Assembly (NCBI RefSeq): GCF_001571365.1
Contig: NZ_BCTQ01000008.1
Span: forward strand, 123,446-187,445
Length of the DNA: 64,000 bases
Direction: 5' to 3'
Source of the DNA: Achromobacter denitrificans NBRC 15125
Lineage (GTDB): Bacteria > Pseudomonadota > Gammaproteobacteria > Burkholderiales > Burkholderiaceae_B
Shown one piece after another: positions 51,608 to 59,624 of this stretch (the first letter of the stretch is position 1; each line of letters opens with the position of its first letter). Both the position numbers and the translations under genes were made by a program. The notes below the pieces were generated by a model. It was not told the origin of the DNA. It did no database searches and saw only the letters and a program-made list of their open reading frames with translations.

Positions 51608-52343
51608 AACCATGCAGGCCGAACTCCCGCTCGCCCCCCACCCCGTCCGCGCAGGCCGGATCGCCGTGGACGGCGACGCGCCCGCCATCGCTCTGCTGGA
51701 CTGGGACGACATCGCCGCGCAGCTCGACGCGGAAGGCTATGCCTTGCTGCCCGGCTGGCTGGCGCCGCAACAGGCGCGCTCGCTGGGCCGGCTGGCCGCC
51801 GACGCGGCGCCGGCGGGCGCGGGCGATCTCTACCGCCTTCCGGCCGCGCTGCCCGAGCCGCTGGCGGCATGGCGCGAGGCCCTCTACCGCCATCTCGTCC
51901 CCATCGCCAACCGCTGGAGCGAGCGGCTGGGCGCCGCCAGCCGCTACCCGGACGAACTGGCGGATTTCATCCACCGCTGCCATCAGGCGCGCCAGACGCG
52001 CCCGCTGTCGCGGTTCAGCCTGCTGCGCGAGGACGGCTACGTCGCGCTGCACCAGCAGCACGATGGCGAGCACGTATTCCCGCTGCAATGCGTGGCGCTG
52101 CTGTCCGAACCCGGCCGGGATTTCACCGGCGGCGAGTTCGTCATGACGGAGCAGCGCCCCCGCATGCAGTCGCGGCCCATGGTGCTGCCCCTGCGGCTGG
52201 GCGACGCCGCCCTCATCGCCACGGCGCACCGTCCCGCGCGCGGCGCCGGCGGCGATTACCGAGTCAACCTGAAACACGCCATCAGCCGCGTGCGCGGCGG
52301 CACGCGCATCGGGCTGGAACTGTCCTTCCACGACGCCCCCTGA
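51594..52343 (+). CDS. 2OG-Fe(II) oxygenase-like protein with altered iron site
   Basis: A 249-residue paralogue of the preceding gene (shared: 'VFPLQ', 'LLSEPG.DF.GGEFVMTE', 'VLPLR.GDA', 'FHDA'). The family H-x-D reads H-Q-Q here ('ALHQQHDGEHVFPLQ'), and the C-terminal 'RHTLG' reads 'RIGLE', so two iron ligands may be missing, although 'EQRPRMQSR' is intact. It may be inactive, use a shifted ligand, or act as a partner of the first copy. ATG 51612 is an alternative start. Confidence 0.8.
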   Translation: MTRAETMQAELPLAPHPVRAGRIAVDGDAPAIALLDWDDIAAQLDAEGYALLPGWLAPQQARSLGRLAADAAPAGAGDLYRLPAALPEPLAAWREALYRHLVPIANRWSERLGAASRYPDELADFIHRCHQARQTRPLSRFSLLREDGYVALHQQHDGEHVFPLQCVALLSEPGRDFTGGEFVMTEQRPRMQSRPMVLPLRLGDAALIATAHRPARGAGGDYRVNLKHAISRVRGGTRIGLELSFHDAP

Positions 52344-52364
52344 AGGCCGGCTGCGCGCGGCGGC

Positions 52365-53870
52365 TCAGTCCTCTTCGACGAAGGCCTCTTCGCGCTTCTT
52401 GCGGATGTTGGGCAGCGCCACCAGGATGACGAGCACCGCCGCCGCGCCCAGCAGCGTCGCGGACAGCGGCCGTTCCAGGAAGGTCATGAAGTCTCCGCGC
52501 GACAGCAGCAGCGCCCGGCGGAAGTTCTCCTCCATCATCGGACCGAGCACCAGGCCGAGCAGCAGCGGCGCGCCCTCGCAGCGCAGCTTGCTCCACAGGT
52601 AGCCCACCACACCGAAGAACGCCGTCATGTAGAGGTCGAAGGTGTTGTAGTTCAGCGAATACACGCCTATGGTGCAGAACACCAGGATCGCCGGAAACAG
52701 GATGCGGTAGGGCACCTTCAGCAGCTTGACCCAGAGCCCCACGAGCGGCAGGTTGAGGATCACGAGCATCAGGTTGCCGATCCACATCGACGCGATCAGC
52801 CCCCAGAACAGGTCGGGGTGGCTGGTCATGACCTGCGGACCCGGCTGGATGTTGTGGATGGTCATCGCGCCGACCATCAGCGCCATGACGGCGTTGCCCG
52901 GAATACCCAGCGTCAGCAGTGGAATGAACGATGCCTGGGCGCCCGCGTTGTTGGCGGATTCCGGGCCTGCCAGCCCGGCAGGATGGCCCTTGCCGAAGCG
53001 CTCCGGCTCGCGCGATATCTTCTTTTCCAGCGTGTAGGACGCAAAGGCCGACAGCACCGAGCCGCCGCCGGGCAGGATGCCCAGCATCGACCCGACCGCG
53101 GTGCCGCGGACGATGGCGGGCGCCGCCTCGCGCATCTCTCGCCGGTTCGGATACAGCGACCCCACCTTGTCCGTGATCTCGACGCGCTTGTCCTTCAGCT
53201 CCAGGTTGCTCATGATCTCGGCAAAGCCGAAGACGCCCATGGCGACGATGGCGAAGTTGATGCCGTCCTGCAGTTCCGGAATGCCGAAGTCGTAGCGGGC
53301 CACGCCCGAATTGACGTCCGTGCCGACCAGCCCCAGCAGCAGCCCGAGCAGGATCATGCAGATCGCCTTGACCAGCGAGCCCGACGCCAGCACCACCGCC
53401 CCGACCAGGCCCAGCGTCATCAGCGAAAAGTACTCCGCCGGGCCGAACTTGAACGCCACTTCCGCCAGCGGCGGCGCGAACGCGGCGATGAGCATGGTGG
53501 CGACGGTGCCCGCGAAGAAAGAGCCAATGGCGGCCAACGACAAGGCGGCCCCGCCGCGTCCGTTGCGCGCCATCTGATGGCCGTCCAGCACGGTCACCAC
53601 GGCGGAGGTTTCCCCGGGCAGGTTCACCAGGATGGCGGTGGTCGAGCCGCCATACTGGGTGCCGTAGTAGATGCCCGCCAGCATGATCAGCCCCGCGACG
53701 GGCGGCAGCACGTAGGTGATGGGCAGCAGCATCGCGATGGTCGGCACCGGCCCGAGACCCGGCAGCACGCCCACCAGCGTGCCCAGCACGCATCCCAGCA
53801 GCGCATACAGCAGGTTTTCCGGCGTAAACGCCACCGAGAACCCCAGCATGAGGTTGTCTAACAGTTCCAT
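52365..53870 (-). CDS. tctA: Tripartite tricarboxylate transporter large permease (TctA)
   Basis: A 501-residue inner-membrane permease with about 12 helices. 'GTLVGVLPGLGPVPTIAMLLPITY' near residue 31 and 'GIYYGTQYGGSTTAILVNLPGE' are the conserved TctA loops. In TTT systems TctA works with the small TctB subunit and a TctC/Bug receptor, but no tctB gene is visible on either side. It may use a distant TctB or one of the nearby receptors. Its start faces the LysR gene's stop. Confidence 0.95.
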   Translation of the reverse strand: MELLDNLMLGFSVAFTPENLLYALLGCVLGTLVGVLPGLGPVPTIAMLLPITYVLPPVAGLIMLAGIYYGTQYGGSTTAILVNLPGETSAVVTVLDGHQMARNGRGGAALSLAAIGSFFAGTVATMLIAAFAPPLAEVAFKFGPAEYFSLMTLGLVGAVVLASGSLVKAICMILLGLLLGLVGTDVNSGVARYDFGIPELQDGINFAIVAMGVFGFAEIMSNLELKDKRVEITDKVGSLYPNRREMREAAPAIVRGTAVGSMLGILPGGGSVLSAFASYTLEKKISREPERFGKGHPAGLAGPESANNAGAQASFIPLLTLGIPGNAVMALMVGAMTIHNIQPGPQVMTSHPDLFWGLIASMWIGNLMLVILNLPLVGLWVKLLKVPYRILFPAILVFCTIGVYSLNYNTFDLYMTAFFGVVGYLWSKLRCEGAPLLLGLVLGPMMEENFRRALLLSRGDFMTFLERPLSATLLGAAAVLVILVALPNIRKKREEAFVEED

Positions 53871-53981
53871 CCCCGCTCCTTGTTATGTCCGAGCCATTTT
53901 TAAATAGATCGTAATACGACATAAAAAGAGAAGAAACCCGGGTTTTTACCGAGCGGCCCGCGGCAAGCCGCGGGCGCGGGA

Positions 53982-54890
53982 TCAAGAGAAGGTCGCGCCC
54001 GTCAGGCTGAAATCGCAAAGCGACTTCGCCAGCGGAATGAGGGTTTCGAGAAACGGATACTCGGCGCGGTTGCGGTAGACGGCGAAGTACTTCACGCGCG
54101 GCAAGCGCGCGCTGGTCCTCACCCGGACGAGCTTCCCGTCCTCGATGAACTGGCGGACATACTCCGTCGGCAGGCTGCTCAGCCCCAGGCCGCCCACGGT
54201 CAGCTGAACCATGACCGTCATGCTGTTGGCCGTGAACACACGATGGTTGGAAATGCCGTTGCGCCGCAGCCATTGCGCGAACAGCTGCGTGCCGATCCCG
54301 TGGCGCGAATGCACCAGCATCGGATAGGACGAGAACTCCGCGTTCGTCAGGATGCGATTGGGACAGCCCAGCCGCGGACTCGCCATCCATTGGAATTCCA
54401 CCTCGGCCAGTTCCTCGGATTCGAATTGTTCGCCCCAGGTGTGTCCCGGCACGAGCGCGAGGTCGATCTTTCCGGCCTTGAGCAGATCCAGGATGGAACC
54501 GCCCGCCCCCACCTCCAGTTCGATGACGGCCTGCGGATGCTGCAGCTTGACCTCCTGGATCAGGCGCGGAAGCCAGGTCACGGCCACCAGTTCGCTCACC
54601 CCCAGGCGCAGCACGCCCGTGAAGCCGAAGGGATAGCCCATGCGCTCCATCAGCCGTTCGTTGGCATGCAGCACCTCCTCGGCCGCGGCCAGCAGGCGTT
54701 GTCCGTGGTCGGTCAGCTTGGCGTGCCGGTAGGCCGGATCGATCAGCCGCACCTGGAAGATCTCGCGCAATTCCGCGATGCGCTTGGCGATGGCCGATTG
54801 CGAGGTATGCAGGTGCGCCGCCGCGGCCTGGAAGCTGCCCAGCTTGCCCGCCCAATACAAGGCTTCGAGTTGCTTGATCGTCGGTTTCAT
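53982..54890 (-). CDS. LysR-family transcriptional regulator
   Basis: A 302-residue regulator starting MKPTIKQLEALYWAGKLGSF, with a classical winged helix ('FQAAAAHLHTSQSAIAKRIAELREIFQVRL') and a substrate-binding domain. It is divergent (252-bp gap) from the HpcH-aldolase operon and upstream of tctA on the same strand, so both are likely targets. The intergenic region is AT-richer, with poly-T close to the start. Confidence 0.93.
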   Translation of the reverse strand: MKPTIKQLEALYWAGKLGSFQAAAAHLHTSQSAIAKRIAELREIFQVRLIDPAYRHAKLTDHGQRLLAAAEEVLHANERLMERMGYPFGFTGVLRLGVSELVAVTWLPRLIQEVKLQHPQAVIELEVGAGGSILDLLKAGKIDLALVPGHTWGEQFESEELAEVEFQWMASPRLGCPNRILTNAEFSSYPMLVHSRHGIGTQLFAQWLRRNGISNHRVFTANSMTVMVQLTVGGLGLSSLPTEYVRQFIEDGKLVRVRTSARLPRVKYFAVYRNRAEYPFLETLIPLAKSLCDFSLTGATFS

Positions 54891-55142
54891 GAATTTTTTT
54901 CCGGAATTTTGAAGAGAATAACTCCCTTTGTGCTGGTGGGATCGAACGATATCATTTGCCCATGCCGCATCGAGAAAGCACAACGCTCCGCGCCATGCGC
55001 GAATACCCAGGGGCCGCAAAGACCGATGCGAAGCCGATAGCCCGAAAAGTCATCGGAATTCTATTCCACGATAAGAGGCAGTGATGAGACAACGCGAAGG
55101 ACTTTCCCCCGCCGGCGTCGGACCGGATGCCGCAGGACAAGG

Positions 55143-55937
55143 ATGCGTGGCATGAGCGGCAGCGAGCAGCGGGACGACACGGGGCTCAAGGCCCGCATGC
55201 GGGACCGGCAGGCGCTTACCGGCGCGTTCGTTCCCGCTCCCAGCCCCGAACTGGTCGAGATCGCGGCGCATGCCGGCTATGACTTCGTCGTGCTGGACGC
55301 GGAACACGGCCCCCTGGATTTCGCCGACATCCGCCACATGATCCGGGCGGCGCAGGCCGTGGGCGTGCCGGTGCTGGTGCGCGTGCCCACGGCTTCCAAG
55401 GAATTCATCGGGCGGGTGCTGGACTCGGGCGCCGACGGCATCCTGGTGCCGCAGGTCTCGTCGGTCGAGGAAGCCCGGGCCGCCGTGTCCCAGGCGCTCT
55501 ATCCGCCGGCGGGCGCGCGCGGCGCCGCGTTCTATGCGCGCGCCTACGGCTACACGCGCCGCAGCGGCTGGGACGCGCTGGACCACGTCCAGGACAAGGT
55601 CGTGGTGGGCGTCATGCTGGAAACGCCCCAGGCCATCGAACAGGCCCGCGCCATATCCGAAACCCCGGGCGTGGACTTCGTCCTGTTGGGAACGGGTGAC
55701 CTGAGCGTGACGCTCGGGCGCGGCGAGCACAACCCCGCGGCGCTCGCGTCCGCGGTCGCGCAGGTGGCGGCGCTGGCGCGCGCCGGCGCCATCCCTTTCG
55801 GCGCCTCCGCCACCGACCGCGCTTCGGCCGCCCCCTATCTGGACAGCGGCTTTCGCATCATCGTGGTGGGCCTGCTTCCGCTCCTGCTCCGATCCGCCGC
55901 GGCCCTGTGCGCCGACATCCGCGCAGCGCGGCCTTAA
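55143..55937 (+). CDS. HpcH/HpaI-family class II aldolase
   Basis: A 264-residue (beta/alpha)8 metal-dependent aldolase/citrate-lyase-like enzyme: 'DFVVLDAEHGPLDFADIRHMIRAA' (catalytic His), 'PVLVRVP', metal-binding Glu in 'GVMLETPQAIEQA' and Asp in 'LGTGDLS'. It cleaves a hydroxy-oxo-acid to pyruvate plus an aldehyde. First gene of the operon; MSGSEQ at 55152 is an alternative start. Confidence 0.92.
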   Translation: MRGMSGSEQRDDTGLKARMRDRQALTGAFVPAPSPELVEIAAHAGYDFVVLDAEHGPLDFADIRHMIRAAQAVGVPVLVRVPTASKEFIGRVLDSGADGILVPQVSSVEEARAAVSQALYPPAGARGAAFYARAYGYTRRSGWDALDHVQDKVVVGVMLETPQAIEQARAISETPGVDFVLLGTGDLSVTLGRGEHNPAALASAVAQVAALARAGAIPFGASATDRASAAPYLDSGFRIIVVGLLPLLLRSAAALCADIRAARP

Positions 55938-55972
55938 GCCCGCGACCCGCCAGACCAGACAAGGAGACCGCA

Positions 55973-56671
55973 ATGACAGCAACGGATCCGGCAAGCGGCC
56001 GGAATGGCGAGGACGCCCTCGTCGAGCGTTTCGCCGGACTGGGCGCCGCCATCGTGTTCGACGCGATGCACGCCATGGGCCTGCCCAATGGCGTCATGGA
56101 TACGCGGGTGCGCCATCTCAGCGGCGCGCCGGTGGCGGGACGGGCGCGCACCGTCAATCGCAGCACGGCCGCCGCCAACGCCCGTCAGCCCGCCTTCGGC
56201 CCGGACCTGGCCATGGGCACGCAGCAGGTCATCGACTCCGCGCAGCCGGGCGAAATCCTGGTCATCGCGCTGGGCGGCGACGCCTCGGGCGCCACCTGGG
56301 GAGCCAATATGGCCACGCGGGCCGCGGCGCGGGGCGCCCAGGCGGTCGTCACCGACGGCGCGGTCCGCGACATCGCCGACATGCCGGCCATCGGCATCGC
56401 GGTCTACGCGCAGGGCACCAGCCCGCGGGTGAACTTCCAGCACATCGTCACGCTGGCCATCGACCAGCCGGTCGTGTGCGGCGGCGTGCTGGTGGCGCCC
56501 GGCGACATCGTGATCGCCGACCACGACGGTGTCATCGTCGTTCCCGCGGCGCAGGCATGGGAAGTCGCCCAACGCGCGCGGGCCATGCACGAGACCGAGG
56601 AGCGCATGCAGGCGGCGATCCGCGACGGCGCCGGGCTGGTGGAGGCCATCCGACAGTACAAGATCCGATAA
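55973..56671 (+). CDS. RraA/HMG-aldolase-family protein
   Basis: A 232-residue trimeric RraA-like protein starting MTATDPASGRNGEDALVERF after AAGGAGA. The G-x20-R-D signature of class II HMG/CHA aldolases is present (GANMATRAAARGAQAVVTDGAVRD), so an aldolase or oxaloacetate-decarboxylase activity is likelier than RNase E inhibition. It sits between the HpcH aldolase and two Bug receptors, fitting a dicarboxylate or gallate-like ring-cleavage product pathway. Confidence 0.9.
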   Translation: MTATDPASGRNGEDALVERFAGLGAAIVFDAMHAMGLPNGVMDTRVRHLSGAPVAGRARTVNRSTAAANARQPAFGPDLAMGTQQVIDSAQPGEILVIALGGDASGATWGANMATRAAARGAQAVVTDGAVRDIADMPAIGIAVYAQGTSPRVNFQHIVTLAIDQPVVCGGVLVAPGDIVIADHDGVIVVPAAQAWEVAQRARAMHETEERMQAAIRDGAGLVEAIRQYKIR

Positions 56672-56734
56672 CGCAGTCCCACGGCAACGCTGCCAACAGA
56701 GCCGCGGCCCAGCCCCCGACAAGGAGAGACAAGC

Positions 56735-57721
56735 ATGGCATCAACAATGGCAAGCCGCCTGCGGCGCGCCCTGGCCGCGAGCCTGGCCTTCGGCATCATG
56801 AGCGGCGCCGCCCTGGCAGCCGACACCTATCCCAGCAAGCCGATCAATTTCCTGATCGGCTACAAGGGCGTCAGCGAAGTATTTTCCCGCGTGATCGCCG
56901 AGAAGCTGCAACAGGAATTGGGTCAGCCCGTCATCGTGATGCCCCATCCCGGCGCCAGCGGCGGGATTGCCGCCGGCATGCTGGCCCGGGCCGCGCCCGA
57001 CGGCTATACCGTGGGGATGGTGATCAGCAATCTGGCCACCAACTCCATCCTGCAGAAAGATCTGGAATACGACCCGATCAAGAGCTTCGAGCCGATCTCC
57101 ATGATGGGCACCGTTCCGATCGTCATGGCCATCAACCCCAAGGCGGCGGGCGGCATCGCGGACTTCAAGACGTTCGTGGCCGATGCCAAGGCGCATCCCG
57201 ACAAGTACGCCTTCGGCCAGGCCGGCGCGCTCGGCATGACCCACCTGACCGGGGAACTGCTCAAGCGCGACGCGCACATCAAGATGATCAGCGTGAGCTA
57301 TCGCGGAGGCGGCGCGGCGCTGGTCGATCTCATGGGAGGGCAGATCGCCGCCCAGTTCCCCACCGTGACGCTCATCGGCCCGCATTACCAGAGCAAGGAC
57401 CCGCGCGTGAAAGTCGTGGCGATCAGCGCAAGGGAGCGCTCGCCCGTCATGCCCGACGTACCCACGTTCACCGAATTGGGCTACCCCGGCATCGTGGTCA
57501 GCGAGTGGTACGCGCTGATGGCGCCCGCCGGCACGCCCAAGCCGATCGTGGACAGGCTCAACGCGGCCTTGCGCAAGGTGCTGGACCAGCCCGACGTCAA
57601 GGACAAAATCCTCGGCATGGATGTCGCCGGCAGCGATCCGCAGGCGGTGACCCAGCTGATCCGATCGGAGATCGAGCGCTGGTCCACCCTGATCCATGAG
57701 GTCGGCCTGAAGCTGGAGTAA
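56735..57721 (+). CDS. Bug/TctC-type periplasmic solute receptor
   Basis: A 328-residue receptor with signal peptide MASTMASRLRRALAASLAFG... cleaved near ALA-ADTYP. The usual 'PGG..D..AR' loop is changed to 'INFLIGYKGVSEVFSRVIAEKL', an unusual ligand-loop variant; 'VMPHPGASGGIAAGMLA' and 'DGYTVGMV' are standard. Followed 60 bases later by a second, distinct Bug gene. Confidence 0.92.
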   Translation: MASTMASRLRRALAASLAFGIMSGAALAADTYPSKPINFLIGYKGVSEVFSRVIAEKLQQELGQPVIVMPHPGASGGIAAGMLARAAPDGYTVGMVISNLATNSILQKDLEYDPIKSFEPISMMGTVPIVMAINPKAAGGIADFKTFVADAKAHPDKYAFGQAGALGMTHLTGELLKRDAHIKMISVSYRGGGAALVDLMGGQIAAQFPTVTLIGPHYQSKDPRVKVVAISARERSPVMPDVPTFTELGYPGIVVSEWYALMAPAGTPKPIVDRLNAALRKVLDQPDVKDKILGMDVAGSDPQAVTQLIRSEIERWSTLIHEVGLKLE

Positions 57722-57781
57722 CGCCCCCCAACCCCGAGGAGACGGGCCCACCGGGCCCCTCCCGCCCGAATCGGAGTTCCC

Positions 57782-58777
57782 ATGCCTCGCCTTTGCTTCC
57801 ATGCGCCGTTGCGCCATGGCTGGCTGCGCTTTTGCCTGCTGGCCCTGCTGTTCCTCTCCGCCCCGCTGGCCGCGCGGGCCGGCTACCCCGACCGGCCGGT
57901 CACCTTGATCGTGCCCTGGTCGGCGGGCGGCCCCGCGGACGCCGCGGCGCGCCTGATCGCGCGGGACCTGTCCCAGTCCATCGGCCAGTCCGTGGTCGTG
58001 GAAAACAAACCCGGCGCGGGCGGCAACATCGGCACGCTGCAGGCCACGCGCGCCGCGCCCGACGGCTATACCCTGCTGCTGGCCACCAGTTCCACCAACG
58101 CCATCAATCCATGGCTGATGAAGGCCCAGCCGTTCAAGCCCGTGGACGACCTGACGCCGGTGGCGCTGGTTACGTCGAATTCCAACATCCTGGTCGTCCG
58201 GGCCGACTCCCCCTATGCCTCGCTGGACGCGCTGTTGCGCGACGCCCGCCTGCGTCCGGGCGCGCTGAACTATGCGTCCGGCGGCATCGGTTCCTCGCAG
58301 CACGTGGCCGGATCCATGTTCACGCAGCAGCTGGGGCTGGACATCGTGCACGTTCCCTACAACGGCGGCGGCCCCGCGGGCAACGCCCTGCTGGCGGGCG
58401 AGGTGTCGTTCGCGCTGGATACCGGTACCATTGCCTTCATCAAGTCGGGGCGCCTGAAAGCCCTGGCGGTGGCCGCGGCGCAACGCCTGCCCATGCTGCC
58501 CGAGGTGCCCACCTTCACGGAGCTGGGCTATCCCGGGATGGTCACGGGCGCGTGGTACGCCATCGCCGGGCCGGCGGGCCTGCCCCGACCGGTAACGGAC
58601 TACCTGAACGAGAAGATAAACGCCGTCATGGCCTCGCCCGACCTGAAGGCGCGCCTGGGCGAACTGGGCGCCGTGGCCGCCAGCCCCATGGCGCCGGCGC
58701 AGGTGCTCGATTTCATGCAGGCCGAGCTTGAGCGGTACAAGAACGTCGTGGCGCAATTCGGCGCCGTCGCGCAATAG
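57782..58777 (+). CDS. Bug/TctC-type periplasmic solute receptor
   Basis: A 331-residue receptor, signal peptide MPRLCFHAPLRHGWLRFCLL... cleaved near ARA-GYP. Canonical marks 'PVTLIVPWSAGGPADAAARLIA', 'VVENKPGAGGNIG' and 'DGYTLLLATSS'. Tandem with the preceding Bug but clearly divergent from it, so the pair is not a recent duplication. Confidence 0.93.
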   Translation: MPRLCFHAPLRHGWLRFCLLALLFLSAPLAARAGYPDRPVTLIVPWSAGGPADAAARLIARDLSQSIGQSVVVENKPGAGGNIGTLQATRAAPDGYTLLLATSSTNAINPWLMKAQPFKPVDDLTPVALVTSNSNILVVRADSPYASLDALLRDARLRPGALNYASGGIGSSQHVAGSMFTQQLGLDIVHVPYNGGGPAGNALLAGEVSFALDTGTIAFIKSGRLKALAVAAAQRLPMLPEVPTFTELGYPGMVTGAWYAIAGPAGLPRPVTDYLNEKINAVMASPDLKARLGELGAVAASPMAPAQVLDFMQAELERYKNVVAQFGAVAQ

Positions 58778-58791
58778 GAGGAGTCGCTTCC

Positions 58792-59577
58792 ATGTTGATC
58801 GATCTGACAGGCAAGGTGGCCTTGGTCACCGGCGGCAGCCAGGGCCTGGGCAAAAGCGTGGCACAGCGCCTGGCGCAATCCGGCGCGGATGTCGTGCTGT
58901 GGGCCCGCACCGCCTCGGCCCTGCAACAGGCCGCCGACGAACTCTCCCGCGCGGCCCCCGCCCGCAAGATCTGGGCCGTCGCCTGCGACGTCACCGACCC
59001 CGCGCAGCTGGAATCGGCCTGGCAGCGCACCGCCGGCCTGTGCGGCGGCGTGGACATCGTGGTCAACAACGCCGGGACCTCCCAGCGCGCGCCCATCGAG
59101 GCCATCGCGCTTGCGGCGCTGCGCAGCGACATGGACCTGAAAGTCGCGGCGGCATTGCGCATCGTCCAGCTCGCCCTGCCGCACATGCGGGAGCGGGCAT
59201 GGGGCCGGGTGATCAACGTGGTCAGCGTGGCGGGCAAGGCGCCGTCCGCGGGCGGCGCCCCCACCGCGCTGGCGCGCGCCGCCGGGCTGGCGCTGACCAA
59301 GATCATGGCCGCGGAACTCGCTCCCCACGGCATCCTGGTCAACGCCTTGTGCGTGGGCCTGATCCTGTCCGAGCAATGGAAGGGCTTCCATGAACGCGAA
59401 CAGCCGCAAGCGCCATTCGACGAATACCTGGCCCAACGCGGCAAGGCCGTCCCGCTGGGCCGTATCGGCCGCGCGGAGGAATTCGCCAACGTCGCCTGCT
59501 TCCTGGCCTCCGATCTCGCCTCCTACGTCACCGGCACCGCCATCAACGTGGACGGCGGCCTGTGCCCGGTGACCTGA
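58792..59577 (+). CDS. Short-chain dehydrogenase-like protein lacking YxxxK
   Basis: A 261-residue SDR fold. The cofactor motif is TGGSQGLG (residues 13-20), with 'NNAG' at 92-95 and Ser145 in 'INVVSVAGKAP'. At the place of the catalytic Tyr-x3-Lys (13 residues after the Ser) it reads Thr158-x3-Arg162 (TALAR), so the classical proton relay is absent. It may be a degenerate or non-redox SDR. Second-last gene of the HpcH operon, ending 48 bases before the ThDP enzyme. Confidence 0.9.
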   Translation: MLIDLTGKVALVTGGSQGLGKSVAQRLAQSGADVVLWARTASALQQAADELSRAAPARKIWAVACDVTDPAQLESAWQRTAGLCGGVDIVVNNAGTSQRAPIEAIALAALRSDMDLKVAAALRIVQLALPHMRERAWGRVINVVSVAGKAPSAGGAPTALARAAGLALTKIMAAELAPHGILVNALCVGLILSEQWKGFHEREQPQAPFDEYLAQRGKAVPLGRIGRAEEFANVACFLASDLASYVTGTAINVDGGLCPVT

Positions 59578-59624
59578 TCCCCGCTGCGGCCACCTCTCTT
59601 TTTCCTTCTTCAGGAGTCTCCGCC

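Noticed and set aside
52282..54855. 857-codon minus-strand frame over tctA and lysR
   Set aside because: Out of frame with both real genes and of shadow composition.
55084..55155. 23-codon frame just before the HpcH aldolase
   Set aside because: Ends within the aldolase start region and has no distinctive sequence; could be a leader peptide but there is no supporting structure.
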